A stretch of DNA of 64,000 nucleotides. It comes from Halocynthiibacter namhaensis. GTDB taxonomy: Bacteria > Pseudomonadota > Alphaproteobacteria > Rhodobacterales > Rhodobacteraceae. The notes beneath the pieces are model-generated. The model did no database searches, was not told the origin of the DNA, and was given only the letters and a program-made list of their open reading frames with translations. The stretch is from positions 1 through 64,000 of the forward strand of contig NZ_JWIF01000051.1 of the NCBI RefSeq assembly GCF_000812685.1, written 5' to 3'. The position numbers and the translations under genes were made by a program. Below, one piece after another: positions 7,299 through 15,788 of the stretch; positions within the stretch are counted from its first letter, which is position 1, and each line of letters opens with the position of its first letter.

Positions 7299-9658
7299 CA
7301 GACATTTCTCCAAAAATCAGGTTTTTTACGATAATCAGCACCCACCAGCGCTTCGCCTTTTTCCATACCGCCAAGGATGGTGAGATATGGGCCGAGGGCG
7401 CTCAGATCAGCGTCGATGACCACCGCACCTTGATCATCGCGCACCAATGCGAGACGGGAATTGCTTCCTGTGCCAAGGAGAACGCCGAGTTCCTTTTCTG
7501 AAAGCCCCAGCATGGTGTAATCATTGGCTGAAGCGCGAATGTTGGGCAGCAGAAGCTGAGTGGGCACGGCCTCGACAATCGTCTTGCCGATACGGGTTTT
7601 CTCAAGCTGGCTGGCATATTGGGTCATCATCACCACGACCGCATTTTGTTTGCGCGCCGTGACCAGCCAGTTGCTGAGCCGGTCGGCAAAATACGGGTTG
7701 TCCAGCGCTTTCCACGCCTCATCGATGATGATTATGGTGGGTTTGCGGTCCTCAATGACACGTTCAACGCGGCGGAAGAGATAGGACAGAACCGCCATGC
7801 GTTCTTTTTCGCTTTCGCTGTCCAGAATACCGGTGAGGTCAAAGCCAACCACGTCGCCCTCGAGAGAAAACGTATCTTTCGCACTTTGGCCAAAGATCCA
7901 GCCATAGCGGCCTTCAGCGGTCCATTCCCGAAAGCGCTCAAAGAGATCGCCTTCGTCGGCACCGGCAACAAAGAGCGAGGCTAGATCCTGCCAATTGCGC
8001 AAGTCGGCATCATTGGCATCGGCGTTCTGGCGTACGACTTCTTGGATGCGGTTGATCTGAACAGGGCTGAGGGGCTTGTCAGCACGATGGAGGAGCGTTG
8101 CCAGCCAATCGGAAAGCCATGCTTGCCCGCGCCGGTCGATTTCTGTGCAAAGCGGGTTCAGACCGGTGACCTCACCAGCCTTGATGGCGCTGTAACGCCC
8201 GCCATTGGCACGAACGGCCATTTCCATGCCGAGACGATAATCGAACACGAACACCCGTGCGCCGCAGCGGCGAGCTTGCGTCATGAGGAAAGCCGACAGG
8301 ACGGATTTTCCGGAACCGGGGCGACCAAGGATCAGAGTATGCCCGCCCGTAGGTTCTTTGTCGGGTTGGCCGACCTCATGGTAATTAAACAGAAAGCCAG
8401 AGCGTTCCGGCGTGGGGAATAGCGTGATCGGCTTACCCCATGGCACCTGATTACCTGTTTTGCCGAGCTGACTGCGATGCAGGGCGGCGAGATCCGCAAA
8501 GTTCATATTGGTGATCGCAGCCTTGCGGCTGCGCATCTGACCATTACCCGGATGCTGCGCAAAGTAGTGGCTGCGTGCGGCAAAGCTCTCATTCACCAGA
8601 TTGACGCCCTCGGTGGCGGCGATATTGCGCACTTCAGACGCGATGTTCTCAAGCCTCTCTTCGCTGTCGGCAAAGACCGTCACCGTCATATGATGGTCGC
8701 CAAAGCTGAGACGTTTCGATTCAAGATCGTCCAGTGCATCAACCAGCTCTTCAGCCAGAGAAATCGCGCCATCATCACTGGCTTTCATCAGGCGTTGCTG
8801 GCGTTTGATCCGCCCGGCCATGATATTGCTGTTGATTGGCGTGAAGGAATGCGTGATCACCATATCGACCGGCAGGTTCAACTCATCAAACATCGTGCAG
8901 GAGGTTTTGGCGGGATAGTTCTTGATCGCAAAACTGGTGCCAAACCGCTGACCAGTCGCCCCGTCGCTGAGGGTGAAGCTCTGCCCTGCGAACGTGACCC
9001 GTGTGTTGGCCACATCTTGTGCGATGATGCCAAGGCGGGATTTGGGAAATAGTGGGGTTTCTTGGCCGGTGTTGAGCGCGCCGAGGAAACCCAGAAACTC
9101 ACCAGATTTTGCGGATAACAGACGCGGTTTCATTTCGGCGAATGAAGACATCAGGAACCCGACCACTTCTTCGAGCTTGCGCATTTGCTTGGCGGTTTTG
9201 GTTTTGAGGTGGGTGATGGAATCTGAGCGCCGTAAACGCAATCGGGCACCAGCTGGCGGGCGTTTTAGGACCGTCAATGTCAGAGTTTTGTCGCGCAGCC
9301 CGGCATCCAGCATTGCGCTTTGCCAGCGTTGATCCACGGCAGAGGCGAAGCTATCACCACCATCATCACTGGGCACAGGCGGCAACTCGGTCTCAATTGC
9401 CTTCGAGACCTTGTGTACGTAAAAACCATAGTCCGGCCCGATTTGGGAAATGATCGCTGCAAAAACTGCACGTATCTTTTCCAGATGGGCGTCATCGCTG
9501 GTCATGCTGTTGACGCCTTCCAGCCGTATACATTGAAACAGCGCATTGCCGCGCGTGCGGATTGTCACGTCATCGACCAGCGACACATAGGGCAACATGC
9601 TGGCCATGGGCCGTTCACGATCGGCCCAATCCGGCGGGCTGTTGTCATCATGGGGCAT
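7298..9658 (-). CDS. virB4: VirB4 secretion ATPase
   Basis: 786 residues counted from ATG 9658, which has GGGGG upstream; an in-frame start at 9673 gives 791. The N-terminal CagE/TrbE/VirB4 domain covers about 1-400, and the RecA-like motor about 420-790. Walker A is GRPGSGKS and Walker B IIIIDEAWKALDN, followed by MTQYASQ. This is the largest T4SS ATPase, bound at the inner membrane, and it drives pilin dislocation and transfer. The start overlaps the end of virB3 and the stop overlaps the virB7-like start. Confidence 0.95.
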   Translation of the reverse strand: MPHDDNSPPDWADRERPMASMLPYVSLVDDVTIRTRGNALFQCIRLEGVNSMTSDDAHLEKIRAVFAAIISQIGPDYGFYVHKVSKAIETELPPVPSDDGGDSFASAVDQRWQSAMLDAGLRDKTLTLTVLKRPPAGARLRLRRSDSITHLKTKTAKQMRKLEEVVGFLMSSFAEMKPRLLSAKSGEFLGFLGALNTGQETPLFPKSRLGIIAQDVANTRVTFAGQSFTLSDGATGQRFGTSFAIKNYPAKTSCTMFDELNLPVDMVITHSFTPINSNIMAGRIKRQQRLMKASDDGAISLAEELVDALDDLESKRLSFGDHHMTVTVFADSEERLENIASEVRNIAATEGVNLVNESFAARSHYFAQHPGNGQMRSRKAAITNMNFADLAALHRSQLGKTGNQVPWGKPITLFPTPERSGFLFNYHEVGQPDKEPTGGHTLILGRPGSGKSVLSAFLMTQARRCGARVFVFDYRLGMEMAVRANGGRYSAIKAGEVTGLNPLCTEIDRRGQAWLSDWLATLLHRADKPLSPVQINRIQEVVRQNADANDADLRNWQDLASLFVAGADEGDLFERFREWTAEGRYGWIFGQSAKDTFSLEGDVVGFDLTGILDSESEKERMAVLSYLFRRVERVIEDRKPTIIIIDEAWKALDNPYFADRLSNWLVTARKQNAVVVMMTQYASQLEKTRIGKTIVEAVPTQLLLPNIRASANDYTMLGLSEKELGVLLGTGSNSRLALVRDDQGAVVIDADLSALGPYLTILGGMEKGEALVGADYRKKPDFWRNV

Positions 9659-9926
9659 AGCTGTCCCCCGCATGGACCTTGCGGTTGGGCGTTGGCGGTG
9701 TTTCTTGCAGGGCGGTCACCACCACTTCAAGAAATGCTGGATCCCAATCTGCCGCCTTCCACAATGCAGGATAGGCAAGGCCCGCAAGAATGATGACAGG
9801 CCAGCTTTGCACCCATAGAAACACCAGCACAAACCCGAACAGCCAAACCATGGCATACATGATCGGCAGGCCGATCAGTTTTGGCGGGCGGATCAGGCCA
9901 AGGAAAAGGCGGGTTTGTGCGGCCAT
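9648..9926 (-). CDS. virB3: VirB3 inner-membrane protein
   Basis: A 92-residue protein starting MAAQTRLFLGLIRPPKLIGLP, typical of VirB3/TrbD, with two close membrane segments (about 17-55) and a soluble C-terminus. VirB3 works with VirB4 in pilus biogenesis. I chose ATG 9926, 5 bp after the virB2 stop, because a longer frame from 10028 would run through virB2 and lacks VirB3 similarity. Confidence 0.88.
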   Translation of the reverse strand: MAAQTRLFLGLIRPPKLIGLPIMYAMVWLFGFVLVFLWVQSWPVIILAGLAYPALWKAADWDPAFLEVVVTALQETPPTPNRKVHAGDSYAP

Positions 9927-9930
9927 GGAT

Positions 9931-10221
9931 TTAAGCGCCCCAGATGGCGGTGACGATGGTCGGTGCAGCCGCAATACCTGCGATCGCCACGAGCACCCAA
10001 AGTGCTTGGCGGAAATCCAAGATCCCAAAGAGCCAGGACAGGAACACGCCGATCAGGGCGAGCGTGCCAATGACAATGCCCAAGGGGCCAGTGATCGTAT
10101 CGACAATACCTTGCAGGAGGTTCTGGACTGGCGAGAGATCAATGCTCTGAGCCAGGGCTGGGTTGGCAATCATCAGACTGGCAACGGCCAGCCCCAGTAT
10201 CATGCGGATTTGGGTATGCAT
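9931..10221 (-). CDS. virB2: VirB2/TrbC pilin precursor
   Basis: A 96-residue protein with a long signal peptide ending ALAQS and two hydrophobic helices (about 40-62 and 68-92) separated by a short polar turn, as in VirB2/TrbC major pilins. After cleavage the pilin would be about 70 residues and would polymerise into the conjugative pilus. The ATG begins on the last base of the upstream transglycosylase stop (TGATG). Confidence 0.9.
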   Translation of the reverse strand: MHTQIRMILGLAVASLMIANPALAQSIDLSPVQNLLQGIVDTITGPLGIVIGTLALIGVFLSWLFGILDFRQALWVLVAIAGIAAAPTIVTAIWGA

Positions 10222-10913
10222 CAGGACGCTCCAGTCAATCGTTGTGCGACCGCCATGACACGGCGGACGTGATTTTGGGTTTCTCGGTAAGGGGGGATGC
10301 CGCCATAGCGCGCGACCGCATCGGGGCCCGCGTTATAGGCGGCAAGGGCAAGTTCAGGCGTGCCGAACTGCGCAAGCATCATCAGAAGGTAGCGCGCGGA
10401 TCCGTCCAAATTGGCCTGCCAATCATGGGGATCCACACCAAGCTGAGCGGCTGTGGCGGGCATTAATTGACCGAGGCCGATCGCCCCGACTGAGCTGCGC
10501 GCATAGGGACGATATGCGCTTTCAATCTCGATGTTGGCCTGAAACAGGATCTGCCAATCGGAAACAGACAGGCCCGCACGGCGCAGGGCGTTGTGCCCAC
10601 CGTATCGTTGAGCGGTTTCTTGAATGGCTGTGAGGATTTCTGGGCGAGGAATAGCGCGACTTGGTTGCGCGCGTGATGGCGGAGTCGGCTCAACGGGTGC
10701 TGAATAGACAACCGGTTCCGGCCTGCCTTGGCCTATCCCATCCACATATGTTTGAGCAAATCCCGATTGTGGTGTCGTTGAGGTCAGGCGGCCATCCGAC
10801 TGAAAGGACAGGACAAAACCTTCAGCCAGCGCAGTATTCGCTCCGAATAAAGCGAAAAGAAAGGCCGCTTTAGCTGGCGTCGTCCAGCCTGTGCGAGGCG
10901 ACCTTGCCTTCAC
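10221..10913 (-). CDS. virB1: VirB1-type lytic transglycosylase
   Basis: 230 residues from GTG 10913: signal peptide ([19 protein letters not shown]), a proline-rich linker ([17 protein letters not shown]), then an SLT domain with catalytic Glu in [26 protein letters not shown] and [15 protein letters not shown]. The enzyme clears peptidoglycan for the secretion channel. The GTG start lies inside the preceding gene (44-bp overlap) and has a weak ribosome site; a longer frame upstream is out of place with respect to the signal peptide. It shares the domain with the gene at 6008-7135. Confidence 0.85.
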   Translation of the reverse strand: MKARSPRTGWTTPAKAAFLFALFGANTALAEGFVLSFQSDGRLTSTTPQSGFAQTYVDGIGQGRPEPVVYSAPVEPTPPSRAQPSRAIPRPEILTAIQETAQRYGGHNALRRAGLSVSDWQILFQANIEIESAYRPYARSSVGAIGLGQLMPATAAQLGVDPHDWQANLDGSARYLLMMLAQFGTPELALAAYNAGPDAVARYGGIPPYRETQNHVRRVMAVAQRLTGAS

Positions 10914-11187
10914 ACATTGGAATCGACGCGGTTGTGAGGCCAACGCCCGCAAGGAAGCTAACCAACCCGTTGATTGTCTTGAATTCCCGCGCCACCATAT
11001 TGTTGCGCGACGTGACCAACAGGCGGCGTATCTCCCCATCGGGTGATACGCAATGCACGGTCCAGACACCGGACCATTGGGCAGAGGTTTTTGTGGGCGT
11101 TGCGCGGCAGACCACATCCACTGAGTGATCCTCAGCGAGCAGCGTGCGCAGCCCTTCTTCGCTAACAACATTGGGGGCGTCTTGCAT
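10870..11187 (-). CDS. Unknown protein, first gene of the T4SS operon
   Basis: A 105-residue protein from ATG 11187 (a TTG at 11205 is also possible). It has no signal peptide or membrane segment. Visible features are [36 protein letters not shown] and [20 protein letters not shown] do not recognise the family. As leading gene of the transfer operon it might be a regulator or a pilus accessory protein, but nothing in the sequence decides this. Confidence 0.6.
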   Translation of the reverse strand: MQDAPNVVSEEGLRTLLAEDHSVDVVCRATPTKTSAQWSGVWTVHCVSPDGEIRRLLVTSRNNMVAREFKTINGLVSFLAGVGLTTASIPMCEGKVASHRLDDAS

Positions 11188-11230
11188 TAAGTTCAAAAGA
11201 TCCAAGCCTCGCGAAATGATGCAGAGCCCG

Positions 11231-11249
11231 GCAGTCCCTCATGGACTGC
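11231..11249. promoter_or_regulatory. Inverted repeat before the T4SS operon
   Basis: GCAGTCC, 5 bp, GGACTGC: a perfect 7-bp inverted repeat about 45 bp upstream of the first transfer gene on the minus strand. It could be an operator or, in RNA, a hairpin in the operon leader. It has no U-tract, so it is not an obvious terminator. Confidence 0.45.
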
Positions 11250-11256
11250 TAAACCC

Positions 11257-11278
11257 TTGCAGTGCTATAATATTGCAA
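11257..11278 (+). promoter_or_regulatory. Extended -10 promoter within an inverted repeat
   Basis: TGCTATAAT (11263-11271) is a perfect extended -10 element for rightward transcription of the secreted-protein gene at 11364. It is flanked by TTGCA (11257-11261) and TGCAA (11274-11278), which form an inverted repeat around it. A repressor bound there would block the promoter. I see no good -35, which is usual for extended -10 promoters. Confidence 0.45.
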
Positions 11279-11363
11279 TCAATAGCTAGGTTATGATTTG
11301 ATGCGCTATGAATGCTTCAAAAGACATTTATCGGAAAATATTCCACAAACCAAGGTGCTTGCG

Positions 11364-11657
11364 ATGAATATTAAGAGAGTGGTGGGGATCTCAGCGAGTT
11401 TGATTTGCACCGGACAATTGGTCTTGGCGCAAAGCTGCCTGCCGCCGATCCCGCCATATGTGCCGGAGGACAATGAAGCGATCCGCATCTATGCCGATCT
11501 GGTGAAGAGGGATGTGGAAAACTACTTCGATGATGCGGAGCTCTATTTCCGTTGCCAAGATCAGCTGCGCCGTGAGGTGTTTGAGCAAGTTCGGCAAGTT
11601 GGAGAAGAGTATGGGCGTGTGATAGCGAGATCAAAGGGAGAACAGATGCGGCGCTAG
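11364..11657 (+). CDS. Small secreted protein of unknown function
   Basis: 97 residues from ATG 11364: signal peptide (MNIKRVVGISASLICTGQLVLA|QSC), then a charged helical part with Cys in QSCLPP and FRCQDQL that could form one disulfide. It was preferred to an in-frame start at 11298 because the signal peptide begins at 11364. It is transcribed away from the T4SS operon, from the promoter at 11257-11278. No family recognised; conjugative elements often carry such periplasmic proteins. Confidence 0.65.
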   Translation: MNIKRVVGISASLICTGQLVLAQSCLPPIPPYVPEDNEAIRIYADLVKRDVENYFDDAELYFRCQDQLRREVFEQVRQVGEEYGRVIARSKGEQMRR

Positions 11658-11757
11658 TTGAATAAACGGTACCGTTGATTGTTGGGCAATAATGACTACT
11701 GTTCACATTAGATTTTTATACTTAATTTTGATGATTCAACTTTGAAAGTTCAAAAAT

Positions 11758-12756
11758 ATGTTTGAGCACCTGCAGGAACAATTACGCACACTATCAAAAA
11801 CGACAGAAATATCTGTACCTCTTGAGGCCGATGCGGAAGGGTTTCTTGATAAAGAGTGCCCATCTGAAACTTGCTTGTTTCAGTTCAAGATAGCTGAAGA
11901 GGATTGGAAGAATATCGTACGTGACGAGGAGGTTTTCTGCCCTTCGTGCGGGCATACTGCTCCTGCGCAATCTTGGTTTACCAAAGAGCAGATAGATGCC
12001 GCCAAAGAGTATGCGCTTGATCAAATTACTAACGGGATCAATGCCGCGATGCGGGCAGATGCAGAAGCATCTAAACGCCGTGCGAAGCGAAATTCGTTTA
12101 TTAGTATAACTTTGGAGGCTAAGGGCGGTCGCGATGCTGTTTTGCTGCCTGTGGCAGCAGCGCACCCAATGAGACTGAAAACGTCCTGCGAGGAATGTGA
12201 GTGTCGCTATTCTTACGTAGGTGCTGCATACTTTTGCCCAAGCTGCGGAAAAAATTCTGCCAGTCATACATTTTTGCAAACGCTAGAAACCATTCGTACG
12301 GCCGCTGGACTTGGTTCGAAACTTCGAGAAACCTTGGGACGAGATGAGGCGGAAGTGATAGCGCAAACGCTGCTTGAAAAAGCCATGCAAGATACCGTTA
12401 TGTCTTTTCAAAGGGTCTCTGAACAGCTTTACGAGCATCGGACAGGTCGCGTCGCCAAACGTAACGCATTTCAACGTCTCGGCACAGGCTCTGAGTTGTG
12501 GGAGGCCGAGTTGGGTGTGACTTATACAGATATACTTGACGAAGAAGCTTTGACGCAACTAACGATTTACTTTCAGCAACGGCATCTTTTGGCGCACCAG
12601 CAAGGGATCGTCGATGCTGACTACTTAACGCGAAGTCAAGATACTCAGTATGAGATTGGGCAGCGCCTTGTTATTCGGCAAGCTGAGGTTTTGAGATTTG
12701 CTACTTTAATTGAAAAGTTAGCTAAATCCATTATGGAATATTGCGATACCAAATGA
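11758..12756 (+). CDS. Unknown protein with two zinc-ribbon pairs
   Basis: 332 residues, cytoplasmic by sequence. Two four-cysteine clusters stand out: C34/C39 with C61-P-S-C64, and C144-E-E-C147 with C160-P-S-C163, each like a zinc ribbon. The C-terminal half is helical (ETLGRDEAEVIAQTLLEKAMQD to the end, IEKLAKSIMEYC). The gene is more AT-rich than the transfer genes, which suggests separate acquisition. It has its own upstream region and is a cargo-like gene of the element. Function unknown; anti-phage or regulatory roles are possible but unsupported. Confidence 0.7.
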   Translation: MFEHLQEQLRTLSKTTEISVPLEADAEGFLDKECPSETCLFQFKIAEEDWKNIVRDEEVFCPSCGHTAPAQSWFTKEQIDAAKEYALDQITNGINAAMRADAEASKRRAKRNSFISITLEAKGGRDAVLLPVAAAHPMRLKTSCEECECRYSYVGAAYFCPSCGKNSASHTFLQTLETIRTAAGLGSKLRETLGRDEAEVIAQTLLEKAMQDTVMSFQRVSEQLYEHRTGRVAKRNAFQRLGTGSELWEAELGVTYTDILDEEALTQLTIYFQQRHLLAHQQGIVDADYLTRSQDTQYEIGQRLVIRQAEVLRFATLIEKLAKSIMEYCDTK

Positions 12757-12804
12757 AGGTGGGCCAAATTTCAGAAGTGATGTCGGAATAGATTTCGCTT
12801 GGCC

Positions 12805-13155
12805 TTAAACCTCATACAATGCCACCTGCGTTTCGCCGTTCTCCCATTGGTATAACAGGCCAAGTTCCATACCGGTCTCGATGCAATTTATTTTTGCCAC
12901 TGGCTTGGCGCTCAGGCGGTTTTTCTCGATTAACGCCACGGAACAGTGTCTCGGCAGGGTTAGTTCGCTGGGATCAACGCCCAAGGCACGGGCAATCTGC
13001 TCCATTTTGTCGGCGGTAACCGACGATTTGGCATGTTCAATTTCACTGATGTAGCTGCGGTCAATTTGTGCAGCTAACGCTAACTGTTCTTGGCTCAATC
13101 CGTTGGAATATCTTAGATTCTGGATATTTAGCCCTATACGCTCTTTAAAATACAT
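12805..13155 (-). CDS. XRE-family transcriptional regulator
   Basis: 116 residues from ATG 13155. The N-terminal helix-turn-helix (about 1-65: RIGLNIQNLRYSNGLSQEQL, then IDRSYISEIEHAKSSVT) is followed by a short C-terminal domain of unknown fold. This layout is common for small repressors of mobile elements. It is divergent from the secreted-protein gene at 13314 and may control it. An upstream extension to 13323 lacks similarity and was not used. Confidence 0.85.
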   Translation of the reverse strand: MYFKERIGLNIQNLRYSNGLSQEQLALAAQIDRSYISEIEHAKSSVTADKMEQIARALGVDPSELTLPRHCSVALIEKNRLSAKPVAKINCIETGMELGLLYQWENGETQVALYEV

Positions 13156-13313
13156 GGCCTGACTTCGGCCAATAAGCCCGGTCATCTCTACGGGATATAT
13201 TCCACAAAGCGAACGCAGTGTGAGAATGGGCTTGATTGCGCGCGCCGCCTCAAGAAATGCTGAGCAAAAGCGGGTCATTTTTATGACTTGGGCGGCCATG
13301 TGGAGGATATTAG

Positions 13314-13922
13314 ATGAGCTCATTGTTTTCGAAACAGCTACTCGGGGTGATGCTAGCGGCTCTCCTCTCGATGGTGTCGCCGCAGCCCGCCAAGGCTTAT
13401 CAGGTCGATTGCGCCATTCTGCTTTGCCTTGCTGGTGGGTGGCCAGCTTCAGCAGAATGCGCCCATGCGCGTGCAGTGTTTATCCGGCGGATCACGCCTT
13501 GGCCCATTGAGCCGCCCCTACAGATCTGGCGCTGCCCTATGGGGGTATCCATGAATACACCGCTGCAAGACCGCGCAAATCCAGCGCAGATTATTTTGGC
13601 GCAGCTCGCCGAGGGTGGTGGTGCGGACATCGACATCAGCGGGTTTGAATTTGATTTTGTGCGCTCAATCCGTGTTTGGGATGTACGTTACTACAGCCAC
13701 CGCGAACGAGGCCGCGACGATGATTGCTCAGAACGCTACAGCATGAACTTAGGCACCTATGGTATTCAGGGCGATTTTAACTGGCAAAGAACAACACCTG
13801 CCTCAGCCCCCACATGGGTCATCCCCTCGCGCAGGTGCTCATCCTCCAGCACGCGGCGCGGTGTTGGTGTCGAGTGGGAAGATCACCAGGGCAACCACGG
13901 GTATGAGTGGGTGGCCTATTGA
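13314..13922 (+). CDS. Secreted conserved protein of conjugative elements
   Basis: 202 residues with a signal peptide (MSSLFSKQLLGVMLAALLSMVSPQPAKA|YQ). The mature part starts YQVDCAILLCLAGGWPAS, has EC at the end of a Cys-rich section, and contains many aromatic and Arg residues (VWDVRYYSHRERGRDDDC). I associate this type with plasmid and ICE transfer regions of alphaproteobacteria, but no function is known to me. It overlaps the convergent gene at 13916 by 7 bp. Confidence 0.65.
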   Translation: MSSLFSKQLLGVMLAALLSMVSPQPAKAYQVDCAILLCLAGGWPASAECAHARAVFIRRITPWPIEPPLQIWRCPMGVSMNTPLQDRANPAQIILAQLAEGGGADIDISGFEFDFVRSIRVWDVRYYSHRERGRDDDCSERYSMNLGTYGIQGDFNWQRTTPASAPTWVIPSRRCSSSSTRRGVGVEWEDHQGNHGYEWVAY

Positions 13923-14230
13923 TCGTCGGTTCCGATATCTTTCATACGATCAGAAATATCACCGGCGATCCGCTCATAAAGTGCGGCTTGCTTATCTCGG
14001 GCAGATCCTGGCTTTGGTTCTCTGCGACGGATCCTTGCGGCCAGCCATAACAACAGCCGCGCGGCGGGATCTACCGTCGTCTCTGGGCCGGTTGTTGGGT
14101 ATTTTTCTTCCAGCGCCACGACAATCTCTTGCGATAGGCTTCGCCGGTTCAATGAGGCATGCGTTTCCAGCCGCTTTTTTAGGGCGGCAGGGAGCATGAG
14201 TTTAAATTGGATCAAGGCTTCATCTTTCAT
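13916..14230 (-). CDS. Arc-type ribbon-helix-helix regulator
   Basis: 104 residues from ATG 14230. The N-terminus FKLMLPAALKKRLETHASLNRRSLSQEIVVALEEKY is the Arc/MetJ ribbon-helix-helix fold: a strand, then helix A and helix B with the NRRSLSQEI turn. The C-terminus is basic. Two palindromes lie directly upstream in the divergent promoter, so it probably represses itself and the integration genes to the right. A start at 14329 would cover those operators and was rejected. Confidence 0.85.
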   Translation of the reverse strand: MKDEALIQFKLMLPAALKKRLETHASLNRRSLSQEIVVALEEKYPTTGPETTVDPAARLLLWLAARIRRREPKPGSARDKQAALYERIAGDISDRMKDIGTDDQ

Positions 14231-14241
14231 AAATGCATGAT

Positions 14242-14281
14242 GGACAATATTTGTCCTTGATGCTATGGACATTTTATGTCC
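14242..14281. promoter_or_regulatory. Twin palindromic operators GGACA-N5-TGTCC
   Basis: Two perfect copies of GGACA-N5-TGTCC lie at 14242-14256 and 14267-14281, 25 bp apart centre to centre. They fill the short gap between two divergent ribbon-helix-helix genes (starts 14230 minus and 14310 plus). Ribbon-helix-helix proteins bind pairs of such sites cooperatively, so one or both neighbours are the likely ligands. Confidence 0.7.
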
Positions 14282-14309
14282 TGAATTGGGCGACAATTGA
14301 GGTGCTGAT

Positions 14310-14471
14310 ATGAAAACAATCCAGTTCAAGCTTAACTTGCCATCTGATGTTAAATTATGGCTCGAAGAAGAGGCGGTTCGGAACTTGCGCTCGCAAGGAG
14401 CCCAAGTCGTTACTTGTTTACGTGCCGCGATGTCTCAAAGAGAAAATGTAGGTGAAAGGTCTGGTGAATAA
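14310..14471 (+). CDS. Short Arc-like ribbon-helix-helix protein
   Basis: A 53-residue protein: MKTIQFKLNLPSDVKLWLEE, then AVRNLRSQGAQVVTCLRAAM. The strand-helix-helix pattern matches Arc-like DNA-binding proteins (beta strand IQFKLNLP; helix VKLWLEEEA; turn and helix QGAQVVTCLR). The last A of its TAA stop is the first base of the next ATG (TAATG), so the two are coupled. It lies just right of the twin palindromes and is probably co-repressor or antagonist of the divergent regulator. Confidence 0.7.
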   Translation: MKTIQFKLNLPSDVKLWLEEEAVRNLRSQGAQVVTCLRAAMSQRENVGERSGE

Positions 14472-14725
14472 TGCAAAATGAAATTCAGCTGATCCCAACG
14501 CCCGAGCTTGCTTCTTTATTTGGCTACGATGAGGCCTCTGCATCATTCTACGATTTTTGCCGCCGCACAGGTATAGCGCCTGTGCCGGGGAGACGGGGTT
14601 GGTATGATCCAAAGCTGGTGCGCGCAAGATTGGATGCTGTGCAGGGTATGACAGAAGCCATGCGAGATGCGGTGTCCAAACCTAGCCTTGTTTCACAACG
14701 CAGAGCCCGACGTGCCCAAGAGTAA
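14471..14725 (+). CDS. Small excisionase/HTH-like protein
   Basis: 84 residues: LIPTPELASLFGYDEASASFYDFCRRTGIAPVPGRRGWYDPKLVRARLD. The pattern, a helix-turn-helix followed by a hydrophobic strand and a wing (GRRGWYDPKLVR), resembles MerR/Xis-type winged helices. It sits immediately upstream of and overlaps the integrase gene (14 bp), as excisionase genes do. It is probably the recombination directionality factor; this is inferred from position and fold only. Confidence 0.6.
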   Translation: MQNEIQLIPTPELASLFGYDEASASFYDFCRRTGIAPVPGRRGWYDPKLVRARLDAVQGMTEAMRDAVSKPSLVSQRRARRAQE

Positions 14726-15788
14726 CCTACCAAAAGGTGTGCATCGGGTTCGGCGCAAAATTGTTAGCGGCGTGCGTTACCATTTTTATGCATGGCGGGG
14801 TGGGCCAAAGTTCTGGGAAGGAACCATCCCCAATCCAAAGGAACCTGAGTTTTTCCATGCGTTTACTGAGTGCGGAAAACCTGCGAAACCGTCTGAATGT
14901 CTGACCTCGCAGTTGGTCGATGATTTTCTTTCAAGCGCGTCATTGCCCAAAGCGCAACGATCAAAAGTAGATATTCGCAAGTGGCTAGAGCTGTTTCGCG
15001 AAGAGTTTGGCGCGGATCCTGTTGCGATGTTCGAAGAAAGGGCATCGCGCGGCGAGGTCAATAATTGGCGAAAGAAGTGGCTTCATTCCCCGAAGCAGCA
15101 CGACATGGCAGGCACTCATGCGACACGGCTTTTGAATTGGGCGGTCGAAGAGGGCAAACTGAAAGAGCACCACTGCCACAAGCTCAAGAAGCTCTACCAA
15201 TCGAACCGGACAGAGATCATCTGGACGAGCGGCGATATCGCCCAGTTCAACAAGCATGCGCCGAAATGGGTGCAGAGGATTCTAACCGCAGGATGCGAAA
15301 CAGGCTTGCGAGCGGCTGATCTGGTTCAGGTCAAAATGGACCAATTCGAAGATACGCCGCACGGCAAGCGTCTCCGTTTCAGGACCAGTAAGCGCGGCCA
15401 GATTGCATATATCCCTGTCACACCGGCCCTTGAGAAATTGATCGCAGAGACGCCGGAAGACCAAGAGGTGTTGCTTGTGTCAGAGCTTGGCAGGCCTTTG
15501 ACGGCCCGTTGGGCATCGAACCAGATCACCAAGTGGCGGCGCGAAGCTCAGATCCCCCCTTGGATCGACGGCAGGGAGAAGACTCTGTCTGATACGCGCG
15601 GGACGGCGGCGACAAGATTGCTAAATGCCGATCTGTCTTTGCGCCAGATTGCGGTGCTGATGGGGTGGTCGGTTCGCTACGCGGCACAAGTTATCGAGCA
15701 TTATGCGCAGGTTAGCCCGGACGAAAGCGATGCGGTTTTGCACAAGCTCAATCGAGAAAAATCACTGTCTCAAGACACAAAAATGTAA
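14712..15788 (+). CDS. int: Tyrosine recombinase (integrase) of the ICE
   Basis: 358 residues from GTG 14712 (ATG 14667 adds 15). The N-terminal SAM-like DNA-binding part runs to about 165, the catalytic domain from about 175 to the end. Active-site candidates are Arg in TGLRAADLV, Lys in RTSKRGQIA, Arg in SDTRGTAATR, Trp in MGWSV and the nucleophile Tyr in IEHYAQ. The usual His of the HxxR box is Ser here (SDTR), an unusual substitution. It follows the excisionase-like gene and ends next to tRNA-Cys. Confidence 0.9.
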   Translation: MPKSNLPKGVHRVRRKIVSGVRYHFYAWRGGPKFWEGTIPNPKEPEFFHAFTECGKPAKPSECLTSQLVDDFLSSASLPKAQRSKVDIRKWLELFREEFGADPVAMFEERASRGEVNNWRKKWLHSPKQHDMAGTHATRLLNWAVEEGKLKEHHCHKLKKLYQSNRTEIIWTSGDIAQFNKHAPKWVQRILTAGCETGLRAADLVQVKMDQFEDTPHGKRLRFRTSKRGQIAYIPVTPALEKLIAETPEDQEVLLVSELGRPLTARWASNQITKWRREAQIPPWIDGREKTLSDTRGTAATRLLNADLSLRQIAVLMGWSVRYAAQVIEHYAQVSPDESDAVLHKLNREKSLSQDTKM

